Source: Trichomonas vaginalis G3 (Eukaryota; Parabasalia; Trichomonadida; Trichomonadidae). From it: a stretch of DNA of 64,000 bases. The first letter of the stretch is position 1. Every line of letters begins with the position of its first letter. Location: positions 30,782,082 to 30,846,081 of the forward strand of contig NC_067207.1 in the NCBI RefSeq assembly GCF_026262505.1, in the 5' to 3' direction. The notes under the pieces are model-generated. The model was not told the DNA's origin. It saw nothing but the letters and a program-made list of their open reading frames with translations, and did not search any database. The position numbers and the translations under genes are program-made. Below are positions 35,795 through 44,949 of this stretch, piece by piece.

Positions 35795-38107
35795 TTATAA
35801 AGCTTCATTTACAGGTATTTCATCGTCAGTAAATGAATCATCATTATCGTTTGGTTCAACCTGTTTATATAATCCTTTCATTTCTTCTTTCAAAACATAA
35901 CACCATGTTTGTTTACCGTCTATTCTTCTCTGTTTCCTATCACATTTATCCTTAATGCTCATTTGAAAGTTTTTGTCTTTCATGTCTGATGGTTTGCAGA
36001 ATAGAGCATTTTTACATGTCATACCTGCACACAATTCATCATAATGTGTATTTATCCATACATCTAAAGGATTTGTTGATAATTCTATTAAATCTTGTTT
36101 GGCTTCAGTCATCGGTATGATTCGTACATTAAATGATGAAAGGTCGTAATTGATAAAATATGTTAGTAAATTATCATAAAATTCCTTTGTGCATGAATTC
36201 ATCAAATTCTTGAAATAATCAAATTGACCCTTGAATTTACCATTAACCCTTAAAACTACGTATCTTCTGTCTCCAACTTCAATTTTGACAGGGTAAACGT
36301 TATTAGTTACGAAAATGAAGTTTGCAACGTTCTGAGCAGTTCTTCTGGGTTGATTCTTTTCATTAATTCTTATCTCATTATCCGTTATAATTGATTTCAA
36401 AGCGTTGAAGTTTGCGAGTCTGTCTTCACCTACATTCTTGAGTTCATTAAGTACAAGAAACATTTTATTCTCAACTACTGAATTGAAATTACCCGTTAGC
36501 TCACCTATTTCGGTAATGTTTTTACATGAATAACCAGCGAGAAGTTCAGAAATAATGTCTGTAAATCTGTTTTTACCTGTTCCCTGAAGTCCTTTCAAAA
36601 TAATTGCTGTTTCATTCTTGATTCCAGGATGTTGAATCATTGATGCAATCCAGCCGAGAAGGTATTTATACACTTCATCGTTATTATCACAAATGGCTTC
36701 TTTAATGAAATTCATAAACATCTCAATTTTTGAGTAATCTGGTTTTTCGAGAATGTTGTATTTATAACCTTGAAACGTTGAGAAAACATCTGGAGAATCA
36801 GATTTAAAGCAAACACCCTTAACGGTTAATGAGGATAATTGATTTAGTAGTACATCCCATGCTGTTATTGTTTTACCTTCTTCTTTAAATAATTTAATCA
36901 TTTTAAGTGACTCTTTCATGTTTGATTGAAGAACGAATGATATTTGATTCATTTTATCGTGGATATTATAGTCCTTTTGAATGAAATATTTGTTTCCACA
37001 ATCTACAAAACGGATTACGCGTGATAAATCCTCAATTACTTCAGAACTGTTTTTATACTGATGATTTTCAGCCTTGCGTCTAATATCTGTTATCAAAAAC
37101 GAGTCATCAAGTTTTATATCAAATGTTATTTTTGGCTTACGTAATAAAGGTAAAACGTATTCATCATAATATTCCTTTTGATATAGTTTTAGAATCTTCA
37201 CTAAAACAAATGGAGAAGTCATTAAATGTGCATATCTACTACGTGCTTTTTCAAAATTACTTTTTGCATTTTCTGTTAAATTGCAGAAGTTATAAACGTT
37301 ATCGTATGCTTCATTAATTAAATGATCCGGTAACGAATTAATAGCTTGAAACAGTGTGAATAATGTTATTTCTTTTTCTAAATTCATGTTTCCACCATCA
37401 TTATGTACTTCAAAATCACAGATGCCATCAACTATGCTCTGGGCAAGTTTATCGTCAATGTTTACATCTTTGTTTTCATTCATGATAGTCTTTATTTCTT
37501 CGTTCTTTTGTTCAACTCTTACCTTAATATTCAAATCATTTAATATATCATTCACTGTTCTGGTTATGGTCGAGTCATAACTTCCACGAATGAATGAGTA
37601 TGTATTGATTGGTTCTGTTGCATTCTTGCGAACTCTTGAATCAGCCATAACTACTAAAGAACGCTTTGAATCATCCATAGAAGTCATTATGTCAATATCA
37701 TAATCATTGCAGGAATAGCATTTAATCATTCTGTTCGAAACTGAATAGAAGAAATTAGTGTTACAATAAATGTGAAGACCTCCTGAAGCGGTTTTAACGA
37801 TAACATCTTTATCCGAAAGTTTTGATAAAATATCTTTTCTAACTGTTTCTTTAAGTTCATCATTGTATGATTTATTGATATCAACATCTATAATCGTTAA
37901 ATTTGAAATTTTATTTACTAATAAAGCCATACCAGTTTTCCTTCCTCTTCCTCCATCGTGTTTGAGGTAGTTATGTAAATCAATCTTGTTTTCACCAATT
38001 CTTTCGTTGAGGGTTTTAGTTTCTGCCACAACTAATTCCTCAGCTAATGAATCAATAACTTTTTCATCAGAAACGATATAGTTGCTGTTGTTGTTTGTTG
38101 CTGTCAT
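35795..38107 (-). CDS. Primase-helicase (AEP prim-pol plus SF3 D5-type helicase), element B
   Basis: 770 residues, whole. Residues about 40-190 look like an archaeo-eukaryotic primase core: LHNYLKHDGGRGRKTGMALL, TIIDVDINKS (metal ligands DVD at 74-76), VKTASGGLHIYC (108-115) and DIDIMTSMDDSKRSLVVMAD. A Cys pair (CYSCND) lies between. Residues about 480-680 are an SF3 helicase: AIILKGLQGTGKNRFTDIIS (Walker A near 505), FLVLNELKNVGEDRLANFNA (Walker B), then IFVTNNVYPVKIEVGDRRYV (sensor). It primes and unwinds DNA for replication; large DNA viruses carry the same fusion. It lies alone between inverted repeats, like a cassette. Confidence 0.9.
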   Translation of the reverse strand: MTATNNNSNYIVSDEKVIDSLAEELVVAETKTLNERIGENKIDLHNYLKHDGGRGRKTGMALLVNKISNLTIIDVDINKSYNDELKETVRKDILSKLSDKDVIVKTASGGLHIYCNTNFFYSVSNRMIKCYSCNDYDIDIMTSMDDSKRSLVVMADSRVRKNATEPINTYSFIRGSYDSTITRTVNDILNDLNIKVRVEQKNEEIKTIMNENKDVNIDDKLAQSIVDGICDFEVHNDGGNMNLEKEITLFTLFQAINSLPDHLINEAYDNVYNFCNLTENAKSNFEKARSRYAHLMTSPFVLVKILKLYQKEYYDEYVLPLLRKPKITFDIKLDDSFLITDIRRKAENHQYKNSSEVIEDLSRVIRFVDCGNKYFIQKDYNIHDKMNQISFVLQSNMKESLKMIKLFKEEGKTITAWDVLLNQLSSLTVKGVCFKSDSPDVFSTFQGYKYNILEKPDYSKIEMFMNFIKEAICDNNDEVYKYLLGWIASMIQHPGIKNETAIILKGLQGTGKNRFTDIISELLAGYSCKNITEIGELTGNFNSVVENKMFLVLNELKNVGEDRLANFNALKSIITDNEIRINEKNQPRRTAQNVANFIFVTNNVYPVKIEVGDRRYVVLRVNGKFKGQFDYFKNLMNSCTKEFYDNLLTYFINYDLSSFNVRIIPMTEAKQDLIELSTNPLDVWINTHYDELCAGMTCKNALFCKPSDMKDKNFQMSIKDKCDRKQRRIDGKQTWCYVLKEEMKGLYKQVEPNDNDDSFTDDEIPVNEAL

Positions 38108-38164
38108 TTATATAGGAATAAAAAAATAAAAATAATTTTAAAACTAACTTTATTTTTGGACTGC

Positions 38165-38265
38165 ATCAAATTTCCGGGCTAGTTGTCAAAATGTCATGTT
38201 GTCATCATTTTTAAAAGAAGTTAATTAACCAGGTGACACATGGTGACGTGGTGACACTGAAAACA
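38165..38265. repeat. Cassette-border module, extra inner copy
   Basis: GTTGTCAAAATGTCATGTTGTCATC, TTTTAAAAGAAGTTAATTAACC, AGGTGACACATGGTGACG. Same orientation as 38311-38450 and only about 130 bases from it, so the right side of the cassette has two copies in tandem. The stretch 38108-38437 is otherwise free of genes. Confidence 0.85.
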
Positions 38266-38310
38266 TTTACGAAATCATAAACGAAAACATTTACGATTTA
38301 ATTTCCTTTA

Positions 38311-38450
38311 TTGATGTTGTCAAAATGTCATGTTGTCAGTAATTTTAAAAGAAGTTAATTAACCAGGTGACACATGGTGACGTAGTGACACCTTCAGTTA
38401 TTCAAAAATAATTAATTATTGAATAACCTAAAAACCATTAACGATAAAAT
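38311..38450. repeat. Cassette-border inverted repeat, right of primase-helicase
   Basis: Reverse complement of 35622-35756 with very few differences. Together they bracket the primase-helicase gene at 35795-38107. Confidence 0.9.
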
Positions 38451-38635
38451 ATATTTTTGGTGTAAATTTTATTAAGTTCATCTTTAGTTAATAATTTGAA
38501 TGGATTCGCTAATGTTCCACCTTGAGTCACAACACTTGCCCTGGCTAATTGTGAAGAACCTGGGATAAGTACTCCATGAAATGATTTCATTGGTATCATT
38601 AATTTAGAAATAGTTGGCTTAATTAATTTTGTCAT
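38438..38635 (-). CDS. Small unknown protein, element B
   Basis: 65 residues, MTKLIKPTISKLMIPMKSFH then VVTQGGTLANPFKLLTKDEL. The ending FKLLTKDELNKIY resembles KLKLLTRQQLEKLL in the next small protein. Element-type leader (AAATTTTATTTTTATCATAAATG on the minus strand). Its 3' end runs into the border repeat. Unknown function. Confidence 0.4.
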   Translation of the reverse strand: MTKLIKPTISKLMIPMKSFHGVLIPGSSQLARASVVTQGGTLANPFKLLTKDELNKIYTKNIFYR

Positions 38636-38678
38636 TTATGATAAAAATAAAATTGCATAATTTAAATTTTTTTCTTTC

Positions 38679-38822
38679 TCATTTTCTCATTTTCTCATCC
38701 TGTTTTGGTTTCAGCAACTTTTCAAGTTGTTGTCTTGTCAGTAACTTTAATTTTAACTTTGGATCAAATATTGGGTTTCCATCTTTATCTCTTCCAATAA
38801 CACCATATGGTAGAATCTTCAT
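38679..38822 (-). CDS. 47-residue protein, element B
   Basis: Reads MKILPYGVIGRDKDGNPIFD, then LKLKLLTRQQLEKLLKPKQD and a stop. The leader (minus strand TTTAAATTTTTATTTTAGTATAAATG) is element-type. Shares the LL(T)(K/R)xxL ending with the 65-residue neighbour, so these may be paralogues. Function unknown. Confidence 0.4.
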   Translation of the reverse strand: MKILPYGVIGRDKDGNPIFDPKLKLKLLTRQQLEKLLKPKQDEKMRK

Positions 38823-38849
38823 TTATACTAAAATAAAAATTTAAATTAT

Positions 38850-38917
38850 GTCGTTCGCTCTTTTGGAGCTCAGGACTTTCAGTCCGTTCTAAAGTTTGTT
38901 TCACAAACATTGAGCGT
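38850..38917. repeat. Chain of small GC-rich hairpins beside the fiber gene
   Basis: GAGCTC, GGACT-TTC-AGTCC and GTTTG-TTTCA-CAAAC follow one another in about 50 bases, between the fiber 3' end and the 47-residue gene. It may be a terminator region or another hairpin island of the kind found in coding sequence. Confidence 0.6.
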
Positions 38918-41239
38918 TCATTGAACTCTATACCATGCGAATACAGTCATAAATGGTGGCATATAATCTTCACCTGAGCCTGTTGGATTTGTTGTGAAAA
39001 TATGGGCATGATTTCCTGCGGTTCCACAGAAAATACCTGCGCTTGAATCTACTGGGTCGCTTGAAATATCATATCTATCCATTCCCTGTCTATCCGAACC
39101 TGCTGCAAGATTTCTATAACCTCTTTTTGTTATTGAATGTGAATGACTACCTGTTGTGTTTGTAGTTCCCGTATGAGTGTGCGGTGGAAGGTTTGCTTCT
39201 TTAATTTTCTTCGAACCTCCCGTTTGCTTTGAATATCTAGCACAGTATAAGAATTTATCTACAATCTGTTCCCAAGTACCAAAACCTAAAACTGTTGCTG
39301 GATTTGTTGAATTCATTGACGTATAAATAGAACCAATGGGGTAAATCATCTCAAGAATTGTATTTAATCCATTATGAATATTGAATTTATTATATAATAT
39401 TGAATTTGGGTGAGTATTTAAAACTGGTCTTGTTATCAATATTAACGTATTATTTTTGAAAATTGCTTTTCTAACATCTTGAAATTTTGTGATTTCAGAC
39501 CAGTTTCTTCCATCACTACTGATGTTTACTAAATCACCACATCCTAAAGCAATGAAATACCCATCAATATAAAATAAATTTGTAAATCTATAATTTCGAG
39601 TAAGTTTTGGAGTGAATGAATAAACCAATTCCCAATTTGATAAATCTTGTGATAAATAAATATGTCTGTTATAACTTACAGGATATGAATAGACCATATC
39701 ACCTGAAACGAGAACATAAACATTTGATCCATAACATAAAGCTTCAATGTCTCCATCAGCTTGAAAAATTTGTTCAAATTGACCTTGTGGTATTGAAGCT
39801 GATCTATAAATTTTATCATTTTGTAGGATAAAATACACGTTGTTAATGTAATACCACTTACTTGTATAATCAATTTCCAAATCTGATGACATCATACTAA
39901 ACATATAATAATTTATCCCATCCTCACTAATGAAAATTTGATTGACTTCATAAATTAGTACCCATTTATTATTAACGCATCTAATAGGATTATTTGGATA
40001 TTTAAATTTAGCATCTTGATTTAAATTACATTTGAACCATTGGATACAATCGAATGAATAATAAGGGCAAAAATCATCTCCAACCATTATCATTCCCATA
40101 AATTTACCGTTATTATATTCAACATATAAAATTCTTGGATTAATGATTGGCTTTCGTGTATCAGGATTCCAAACAGATGGAGTAAATGATTCATAGTTTT
40201 TAAAATCATTTGTTTTAAAATAATAAAGCACTCCAGCTGTATAAAATAAATACGTGGTCACTCCATCATAACATATCCATTCAAAAGAATCCATATCAAA
40301 GGTTTTATCTGATGATTTCATAAAATTTAAAAATGGTGGAGTAAAATAGACCTCTGATTGTTTTATTTCTTCATTAACAAATGATATATCAGCTTTCTTT
40401 GCTAACTCAGTATTAATGAATGAAATAACTTTTTCCTTATCTGCTTTCTTTTCTAACTCATCATTAACATAAGTTTTATCTGCTTTAAGGTCTAAACATC
40501 CTGAAACCCATTCTGTATCAGCTTTAACTTTAAAAGTCTCCAATGTCCATTCATGATACCATTCAACCTTTTCTTTAATTTCATTATCTTTTTCATCAAC
40601 ATAAACCAAATTTGCCTTCTTATTTAATTCACTATCCACATATTCCTTATCTGCTTTCTTTTCTAACTCATCATTAACATAAGTTTTATCTGCTTTAAGG
40701 TCTAAACATCCTGAAACCCATTCTGTATCAGCTTTAACTTTAAAAGTCTCCAATGTCCATTCATGATACCATTCAACCTTTTCTTTAATTTCATTATCTT
40801 TTTCATCAACATAAACCAAATTTGCCTTCTTATTTAATTCACTATCCACATATTCCTTATCTGCTTTCTTCATTATGTCATTTAGGAAACCTTCTATGAA
40901 TTCCTCATTTAAATTAAATCTTCCAATCTTCAAAACTTTAGGAAATGCATTTAATGCGTAATATCTCTGTTCTTCTGGTGGAATTGATGTTATATCATCC
41001 GTTATTCCTTTAATTTTTGAATTCATAAATAAAATTTCTTTTATATTTGATATCACTGCACCACCTTTGCAAACGAATTCGAAATGGTCATTTTTCAATA
41101 CTATCTCCAAATCTCCATATTTCAACCTTTGCGTTTGTTCTGCCGTCTTTGAATTATATGCATATATGGCGTATGTAATGGTCTGAAGGACCTGGGCGCT
41201 TTGCGCCTTAAGTTGTTGTGGTTGCTGTTGTTTAATCAT
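38918..41239 (-). CDS. Phage-type tail-fiber/receptor-binding protein, element B
   Basis: 773 residues, whole. Residues 1-125: Gln-rich start, hairpin-island peptide (LKAQSAQVLQTI) and a head domain. Residues about 127-300: KADKEYVDSELNKKA-type repeats, including two identical 70-residue units. Residues about 310-600: Asp-box-like words spaced through a beta-rich region (SEDGINYYMF, SQDLSNWELV, SSDGRNWSEI), suggesting a propeller that could bind sugars. Residues about 628-773: phage collar/fiber tip domain, YPIGSIYTSMNSTNPATVLG, FGTWEQIVDKFLYCA, LPPHTHTGTT, GSHSHS, GNHAHI and the end PPFMTVFAWYRVQ. Such tips are trimeric receptor-binding ends of bacteriophage fibers. In a eukaryotic Polinton it probably serves attachment to the host or to neighbouring virions. 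Confidence 0.85.
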   Translation of the reverse strand: MIKQQQPQQLKAQSAQVLQTITYAIYAYNSKTAEQTQRLKYGDLEIVLKNDHFEFVCKGGAVISNIKEILFMNSKIKGITDDITSIPPEEQRYYALNAFPKVLKIGRFNLNEEFIEGFLNDIMKKADKEYVDSELNKKANLVYVDEKDNEIKEKVEWYHEWTLETFKVKADTEWVSGCLDLKADKTYVNDELEKKADKEYVDSELNKKANLVYVDEKDNEIKEKVEWYHEWTLETFKVKADTEWVSGCLDLKADKTYVNDELEKKADKEKVISFINTELAKKADISFVNEEIKQSEVYFTPPFLNFMKSSDKTFDMDSFEWICYDGVTTYLFYTAGVLYYFKTNDFKNYESFTPSVWNPDTRKPIINPRILYVEYNNGKFMGMIMVGDDFCPYYSFDCIQWFKCNLNQDAKFKYPNNPIRCVNNKWVLIYEVNQIFISEDGINYYMFSMMSSDLEIDYTSKWYYINNVYFILQNDKIYRSASIPQGQFEQIFQADGDIEALCYGSNVYVLVSGDMVYSYPVSYNRHIYLSQDLSNWELVYSFTPKLTRNYRFTNLFYIDGYFIALGCGDLVNISSDGRNWSEITKFQDVRKAIFKNNTLILITRPVLNTHPNSILYNKFNIHNGLNTILEMIYPIGSIYTSMNSTNPATVLGFGTWEQIVDKFLYCARYSKQTGGSKKIKEANLPPHTHTGTTNTTGSHSHSITKRGYRNLAAGSDRQGMDRYDISSDPVDSSAGIFCGTAGNHAHIFTTNPTGSGEDYMPPFMTVFAWYRVQ
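40441..40860 (-). repeat. Perfect 210-bp tandem duplication in the fiber gene
   Basis: 40441-40650 and 40651-40860 look identical base for base and keep frame (70 codons each); flanking KADKE-type units are shorter diverged relatives. Identity implies a recent duplication or ongoing homogenisation. Confidence 0.9.
41175..41210. repeat. GC-rich hairpin island inside the fiber gene
   Basis: GGCGC-TTT-GCGCC and GGTCTGAAGGACC. Shares 20 bases, inverted, with the integrase island at 33870-33915; the encoded peptide AQVLQTI is the same in both proteins. Confidence 0.8.
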
Positions 41240-41341
41240 TTATTACGATTTAAAAATAAATATTTAATCCGTTATCTCATCAGCTATTTTCTATTTGAAA
41301 TTGCCATAATATTTCATTCATAATTCTAAATCACAATCAAA

Positions 41342-41970
41342 TAGGTCAGTTATTCTAAATTTAATATTTGATAAATCTTTTGAATGAAGAATAAATGAAT
41401 TCCCGATAATTGAAATGGATATGATAAAGAAAATGTGTTTAAGTTGATGGATAAAATGTTTTGTATTGATGGGTAAGAGTTAGGGTCTAATGTTTGATGT
41501 GAAAATCTCATTGGGGTATTAACTTTATCACATTTGATTAAAATGAAATTGGAACCAGTGTCAGAATACAAAACATCCCCAACATCTTTTTCAAAATTTA
41601 ATATCCCCAACAATGAACGAAGATGAGGAGTACAAAATTTAATTTTCAGCGGAAATTTAATAAGGTTATTTATTTCATCAAGTTCAAAAAGTTTATCAGG
41701 TTTTGATTTAAAATTTTCTTCATACCATACGATAAATGATTCATTTAAATAACTTAAAATCGTGTTAATATCTCATTTCGCTATCATATTATTTATATAC
41801 ATATCATACGTTTTTTCATGGTCATCTTTAATAAATGATATATAATCTGAAGGGTCTAAAAGAATGGGATTAAATTTACCACTCACAGAAACGAGAGTAA
41901 CATTATAAATTCCGCTAACTGTTAAATTTAATTCACAGTTATTATTCGAAATAATATTGATAATTGACAT
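41342..41970 (-). pseudogene. Unknown gene upstream of fiber, broken, element B
   Basis: Starts MSIINIISNNNCELNLTVSG with beta-rich content (IYNVTLVSVSGKFNPILLDP) and later KDVGDVLYSDTGSNFILIKC. Beta-rich nature and position next to the fiber suggest a virion surface or fiber-base protein; no family seen. Divergent from the next plus-strand gene. About two breaks. Confidence 0.4.
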
Positions 41971-41990
41971 TTTTTATTACGATTAAAAAT

Positions 41991-42470
41991 ATGGTAAAGC
42001 GTTATTTTCCAGTGATAAATAAAATTAGAATAAGATTACCTCAAGAATTCATAAATTCAACGAATAAGAAATTCATTCATGTTATAAATTTTAGTGTTTT
42101 CAGAAAATATGAGTCAGTGTCATATTCATCAACAGGTTATATTTCACTTCATTCAAATTTAGTTCAATCAAACCCATATAATGACCATTTCATAAGATTT
42201 TCAGATGGTATTAAAAATGTAATTGATAGATTAAAATATGAACAGATTGACAATATCGAATTTTTGGAATTTTGGTTTAAATATCCCGATGGAAAAAAGA
42301 TTGAAGTTAAAGATAAAGCTGATACTATAACAAAAACAATTACAATGACCGATCCGGATAGTGGGGAACAAAAAGAAATAAAACAAACGATAGAAACTGG
42401 TGAAAGGTCAATTATTATTGATTATGATTCAAAGGATTATTATTCGATAATGTTAATGCTTGAATATTAA
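41991..42470 (+). CDS. Penton-like minor capsid candidate, element B
   Basis: About 159 residues from the ATG at 41991, preferred over an in-frame ATG at 41964 that lies inside the divergent leader. MVKRYFPVINKIRIRLPQEF then beta-rich segments, FWFKYPDGKK and a final IIIDYDSKDYYSIMLMLEY. The second half parallels the C-terminal part of the element A protein at 7234-8094. The size suits a single jelly-roll penton protein, but the fold is not proven. Whole frame, ending four bases into the 3' end of the convergent SCCG gene. Confidence 0.5.
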   Translation: MVKRYFPVINKIRIRLPQEFINSTNKKFIHVINFSVFRKYESVSYSSTGYISLHSNLVQSNPYNDHFIRFSDGIKNVIDRLKYEQIDNIEFLEFWFKYPDGKKIEVKDKADTITKTITMTDPDSGEQKEIKQTIETGERSIIIDYDSKDYYSIMLMLEY

Positions 42471-42808
42471 ATAGCCTTAACAAAGAATTTTTCAAGTGAT
42501 ATTTTATATTCATCAACTATTTTATTATAAATATCATTATATGTTAAATGAAGTTCAGTTGTTGTTCCGTTCTTTGATATCTTAATTGTGCTAATATCCT
42601 TTATAGGATTTATTTTTGCAACTGTTCCACAGCATGAAACCTCATCATCTATGAAAAATTGAATCTTAACGTCTGAATCTTGAACATCACAAAGAATGGC
42701 GATAATGTGAATTAATGATTCATAAGGTAAAATAATTAAACCGGATTGGTCAATTAAATTTATTATTGAATCATAATTATTAATTATTATATCACGGTAA
42801 ATTTTCAT
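42467..42808 (-). CDS. SCCG-motif small protein, element B
   Basis: 113 residues. The core EVSCCGTVAKINPIKDISTI, then TELHLTYNDIYNKI, parallels DVSCCGVSYNVIDKIYVM, LNLKYSFPDVIKYL of element C. Preceded by a helical part (MKIYRDIIINNYDSIINLID). The conserved Cys pair may bind metal or form a disulfide. It sits 17 bases from the next gene, a pair conserved in element C. Whole frame; function unknown, probably virion-related. Confidence 0.55.
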   Translation of the reverse strand: MKIYRDIIINNYDSIINLIDQSGLIILPYESLIHIIAILCDVQDSDVKIQFFIDDEVSCCGTVAKINPIKDISTIKISKNGTTTELHLTYNDIYNKIVDEYKISLEKFFVKAI

Positions 42809-42825
42809 TAATTCAGAATTAATGT

Positions 42826-43137
42826 CTATTTTATATGGGTTCTCGATGTTTGATGAAAGAGGTGGGGGTATGTTGGATAAGTGGGAATTTCAACAGGTTC
42901 TTTACCAGGTTCAGATAAAATGATTGGGTCTCCATTCTCATGGTTTTCTTCATTCTCCTCATTCTTCGGTAAGTCACGAGTTAATAAATTTGGTTGAGTT
43001 GCTGACCTTGTTAATTCGGGGCTAACATTAACTTTAACATTTTGAATAATTCGTGATTTATCATCATTTACGTTATAACCAACCGTAATCTCTGCTTTTG
43101 CGTTAGTGTTCTTTTGACTAGTGAAACGTCTTCTCAT
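42826..43137 (-). CDS. Small unknown protein, partner of the SCCG gene, element B
   Basis: 103 residues: MRRRFTSQKNTNAKAEITVG, IIQNVKVNVSPELTRS, then an acidic and Pro-rich tail (PVEIPTYPTYPHLF). It weakly resembles the element C part MAVADVKLNSPTQTNSQSVV ... VKEQPTYPEV, which also precedes an SCCG part. Leader (minus strand) TTTTTTATTCGATATAAATG is element-type. Function unknown. Confidence 0.45.
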   Translation of the reverse strand: MRRRFTSQKNTNAKAEITVGYNVNDDKSRIIQNVKVNVSPELTRSATQPNLLTRDLPKNEENEENHENGDPIILSEPGKEPVEIPTYPTYPHLFHQTSRTHIK

Positions 43138-43159
43138 TTATATCGAATAAAAAATATAT

Positions 43160-44063
43160 TTAAACTTTTATTTTGCTGGAAGTTTTGAATCTATTATTCC
43201 CTGTATTTGTTCTTGAAGTTGATTTTTAGCTGGTTCATTGTAATTAATAGACCTATATATTCATTAATTGCATTCTTATAATCATCTGATTTCTCAAATT
43301 TTCTTTTATCTGATTCCTTAACTAAATCATAAGTTAAACCTCGTTGCTGATATAATGGTTTCTTAATTAAATCTTTGAATGCTTGAGATAAAGCACCTGA
43401 TGCAATTCTTGCTACTATAATTGGTTGGAATTGCTGTTTAAGTTCATCTTTAACATTTGCGAAAACTGGATCGAATAAAGCAACTTTAAAGAATTTCTTA
43501 GCTGAAATTTCAGGTCTAATATTTGTATATTGACCATCAAACTGGTTAGAATATCGTGGTAATCCATCCGTCCCTCTTCAATAGCATTTAATTCTTCATT
43601 GAAATAAGAATATGGATTATAAACGGTATGAATTAATTGGACCATTTCACCTTCTCCAATGTATTGTTTAACAGCTTTTTCCATTTTCATCAAATTGCAT
43701 AGGATAACGCATTATATGCTTTACGTTTAGGATAATCGATATAGTTAATTTATAACCATTTATGACTTTAATATTACCTTGACCATCAGTAACGAAAACT
43801 TCATTTATACCATCAGGTTTTCCATTTGGACCCGTAATGTCTGCTTCGTGTGCTTCCCAATTTGGACCATTGACGTTGGCATTATGCTGAGCTTCTGGTA
43901 ATGTTAAAACGTTTCTCATTTGTTAACATCTTTTTGAAGACCAACAACAATATGAACTAATTCTTTCATTCCATCAGGAACTTTCATAGTTCTATTATAT
44001 GCACCCCTTTTGTTGTCCCTTGTTTTAATGGAACCTGTAGAAGATTTGCTATTTCTGTCATGT
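43160..44063 (-). pseudogene. Unknown coding region, broken, element B
   Basis: Parts read [19 protein letters not shown], then NVLTLPEAQHNANVNGPNWE, GKPDGINEVFVTDGQGNIKV and INGYKL, then Gln/Lys-rich helices. It occupies the position that in elements A and C holds precursor-like genes next to structural ones, so it may be a virion protein. No family seen. Several breaks. Confidence 0.4.
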
Positions 44064-44099
44064 TTAATTATAAATAAAAAATAAAATTAATTATAAAAA

Positions 44100-44940
44100 G
44101 TTAATCAAATTTAACACCTTCCTTTATTTAAATCAACTATTATTTTTCCATGTTCACCTAATTGCTGATATTGTGTGTAAAGTTCATTAATGCTCATTGG
44201 TAAATCACTTGATAAGCATAACGTTCAACTGTTGACACTAAACCCACTGAAAATGAAAAGGGTTGATAGATTTGATTTAATGTTGTTGCTTAATGCTTTG
44301 AAATATTGAACAGCCATAAGAATGAACACTGAATGTGTCGACATGAGTTAATAACTGATTAAAATATGATTTCTCATTTGTTATAGTTTTGATTCACTGC
44401 ATCATCTAGAAAAATGAGTGGAATGCAAAAATTCCTATCAAAATTTGAAATAGAAAGTGTTTCAAATAATTTCACCCCGTTGTTTATCAATAATTTTATC
44501 CTCTAATCCTTGCTTCTTGATTGTATTATATAATTCTTTATACATTAAAAAGTTTTTTAAATAATCTTCTGCTTCTTCTTGTGATAAATAAATAATTGGA
44601 ATTTTGATTAAATGCTTTAAAGATTCAAATGTATCATCTGAAGGTGAACCTGAACGGTATAAAATTAACACATGTGAATAGGGAAGTGTTAGCAATAATG
44701 ATAATTTGTTTTAATATCGTTAATGTTTTACCTTTATTTGTTTACCAATTGCTGCATGATTGAATTTAAGTAACATTCAGAATATGGAATTTTCATTAAT
44801 TTTTCCTTAGATAGAGCATTTCTATTATCACTCAATGCTCATTAATCATATCATCTACGTATGTATTATATACTCCTGCTAATTCTTCATAAGGGTGGAT
44901 GAATTTAAATCCATTTAATCAAAAATAAATTTATAATTTT
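44100..44940 (-). pseudogene. Packaging ATPase (FtsK/HerA type), broken, element B
   Basis: A Walker B-like region (CIPLIFLDDAV) and helical parts typical of the fold (LKHLIKIPIIYLSQEEAEDY) are visible, with a weak P-loop region upstream. Compared with the whole ATPase of element C (LLILDDFASHPL) the pattern agrees. It lies between the capsid and the precursor-like region. Many breaks; limits are approximate. Confidence 0.5.
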
Positions 44941-44949
44941 AAACATTTC

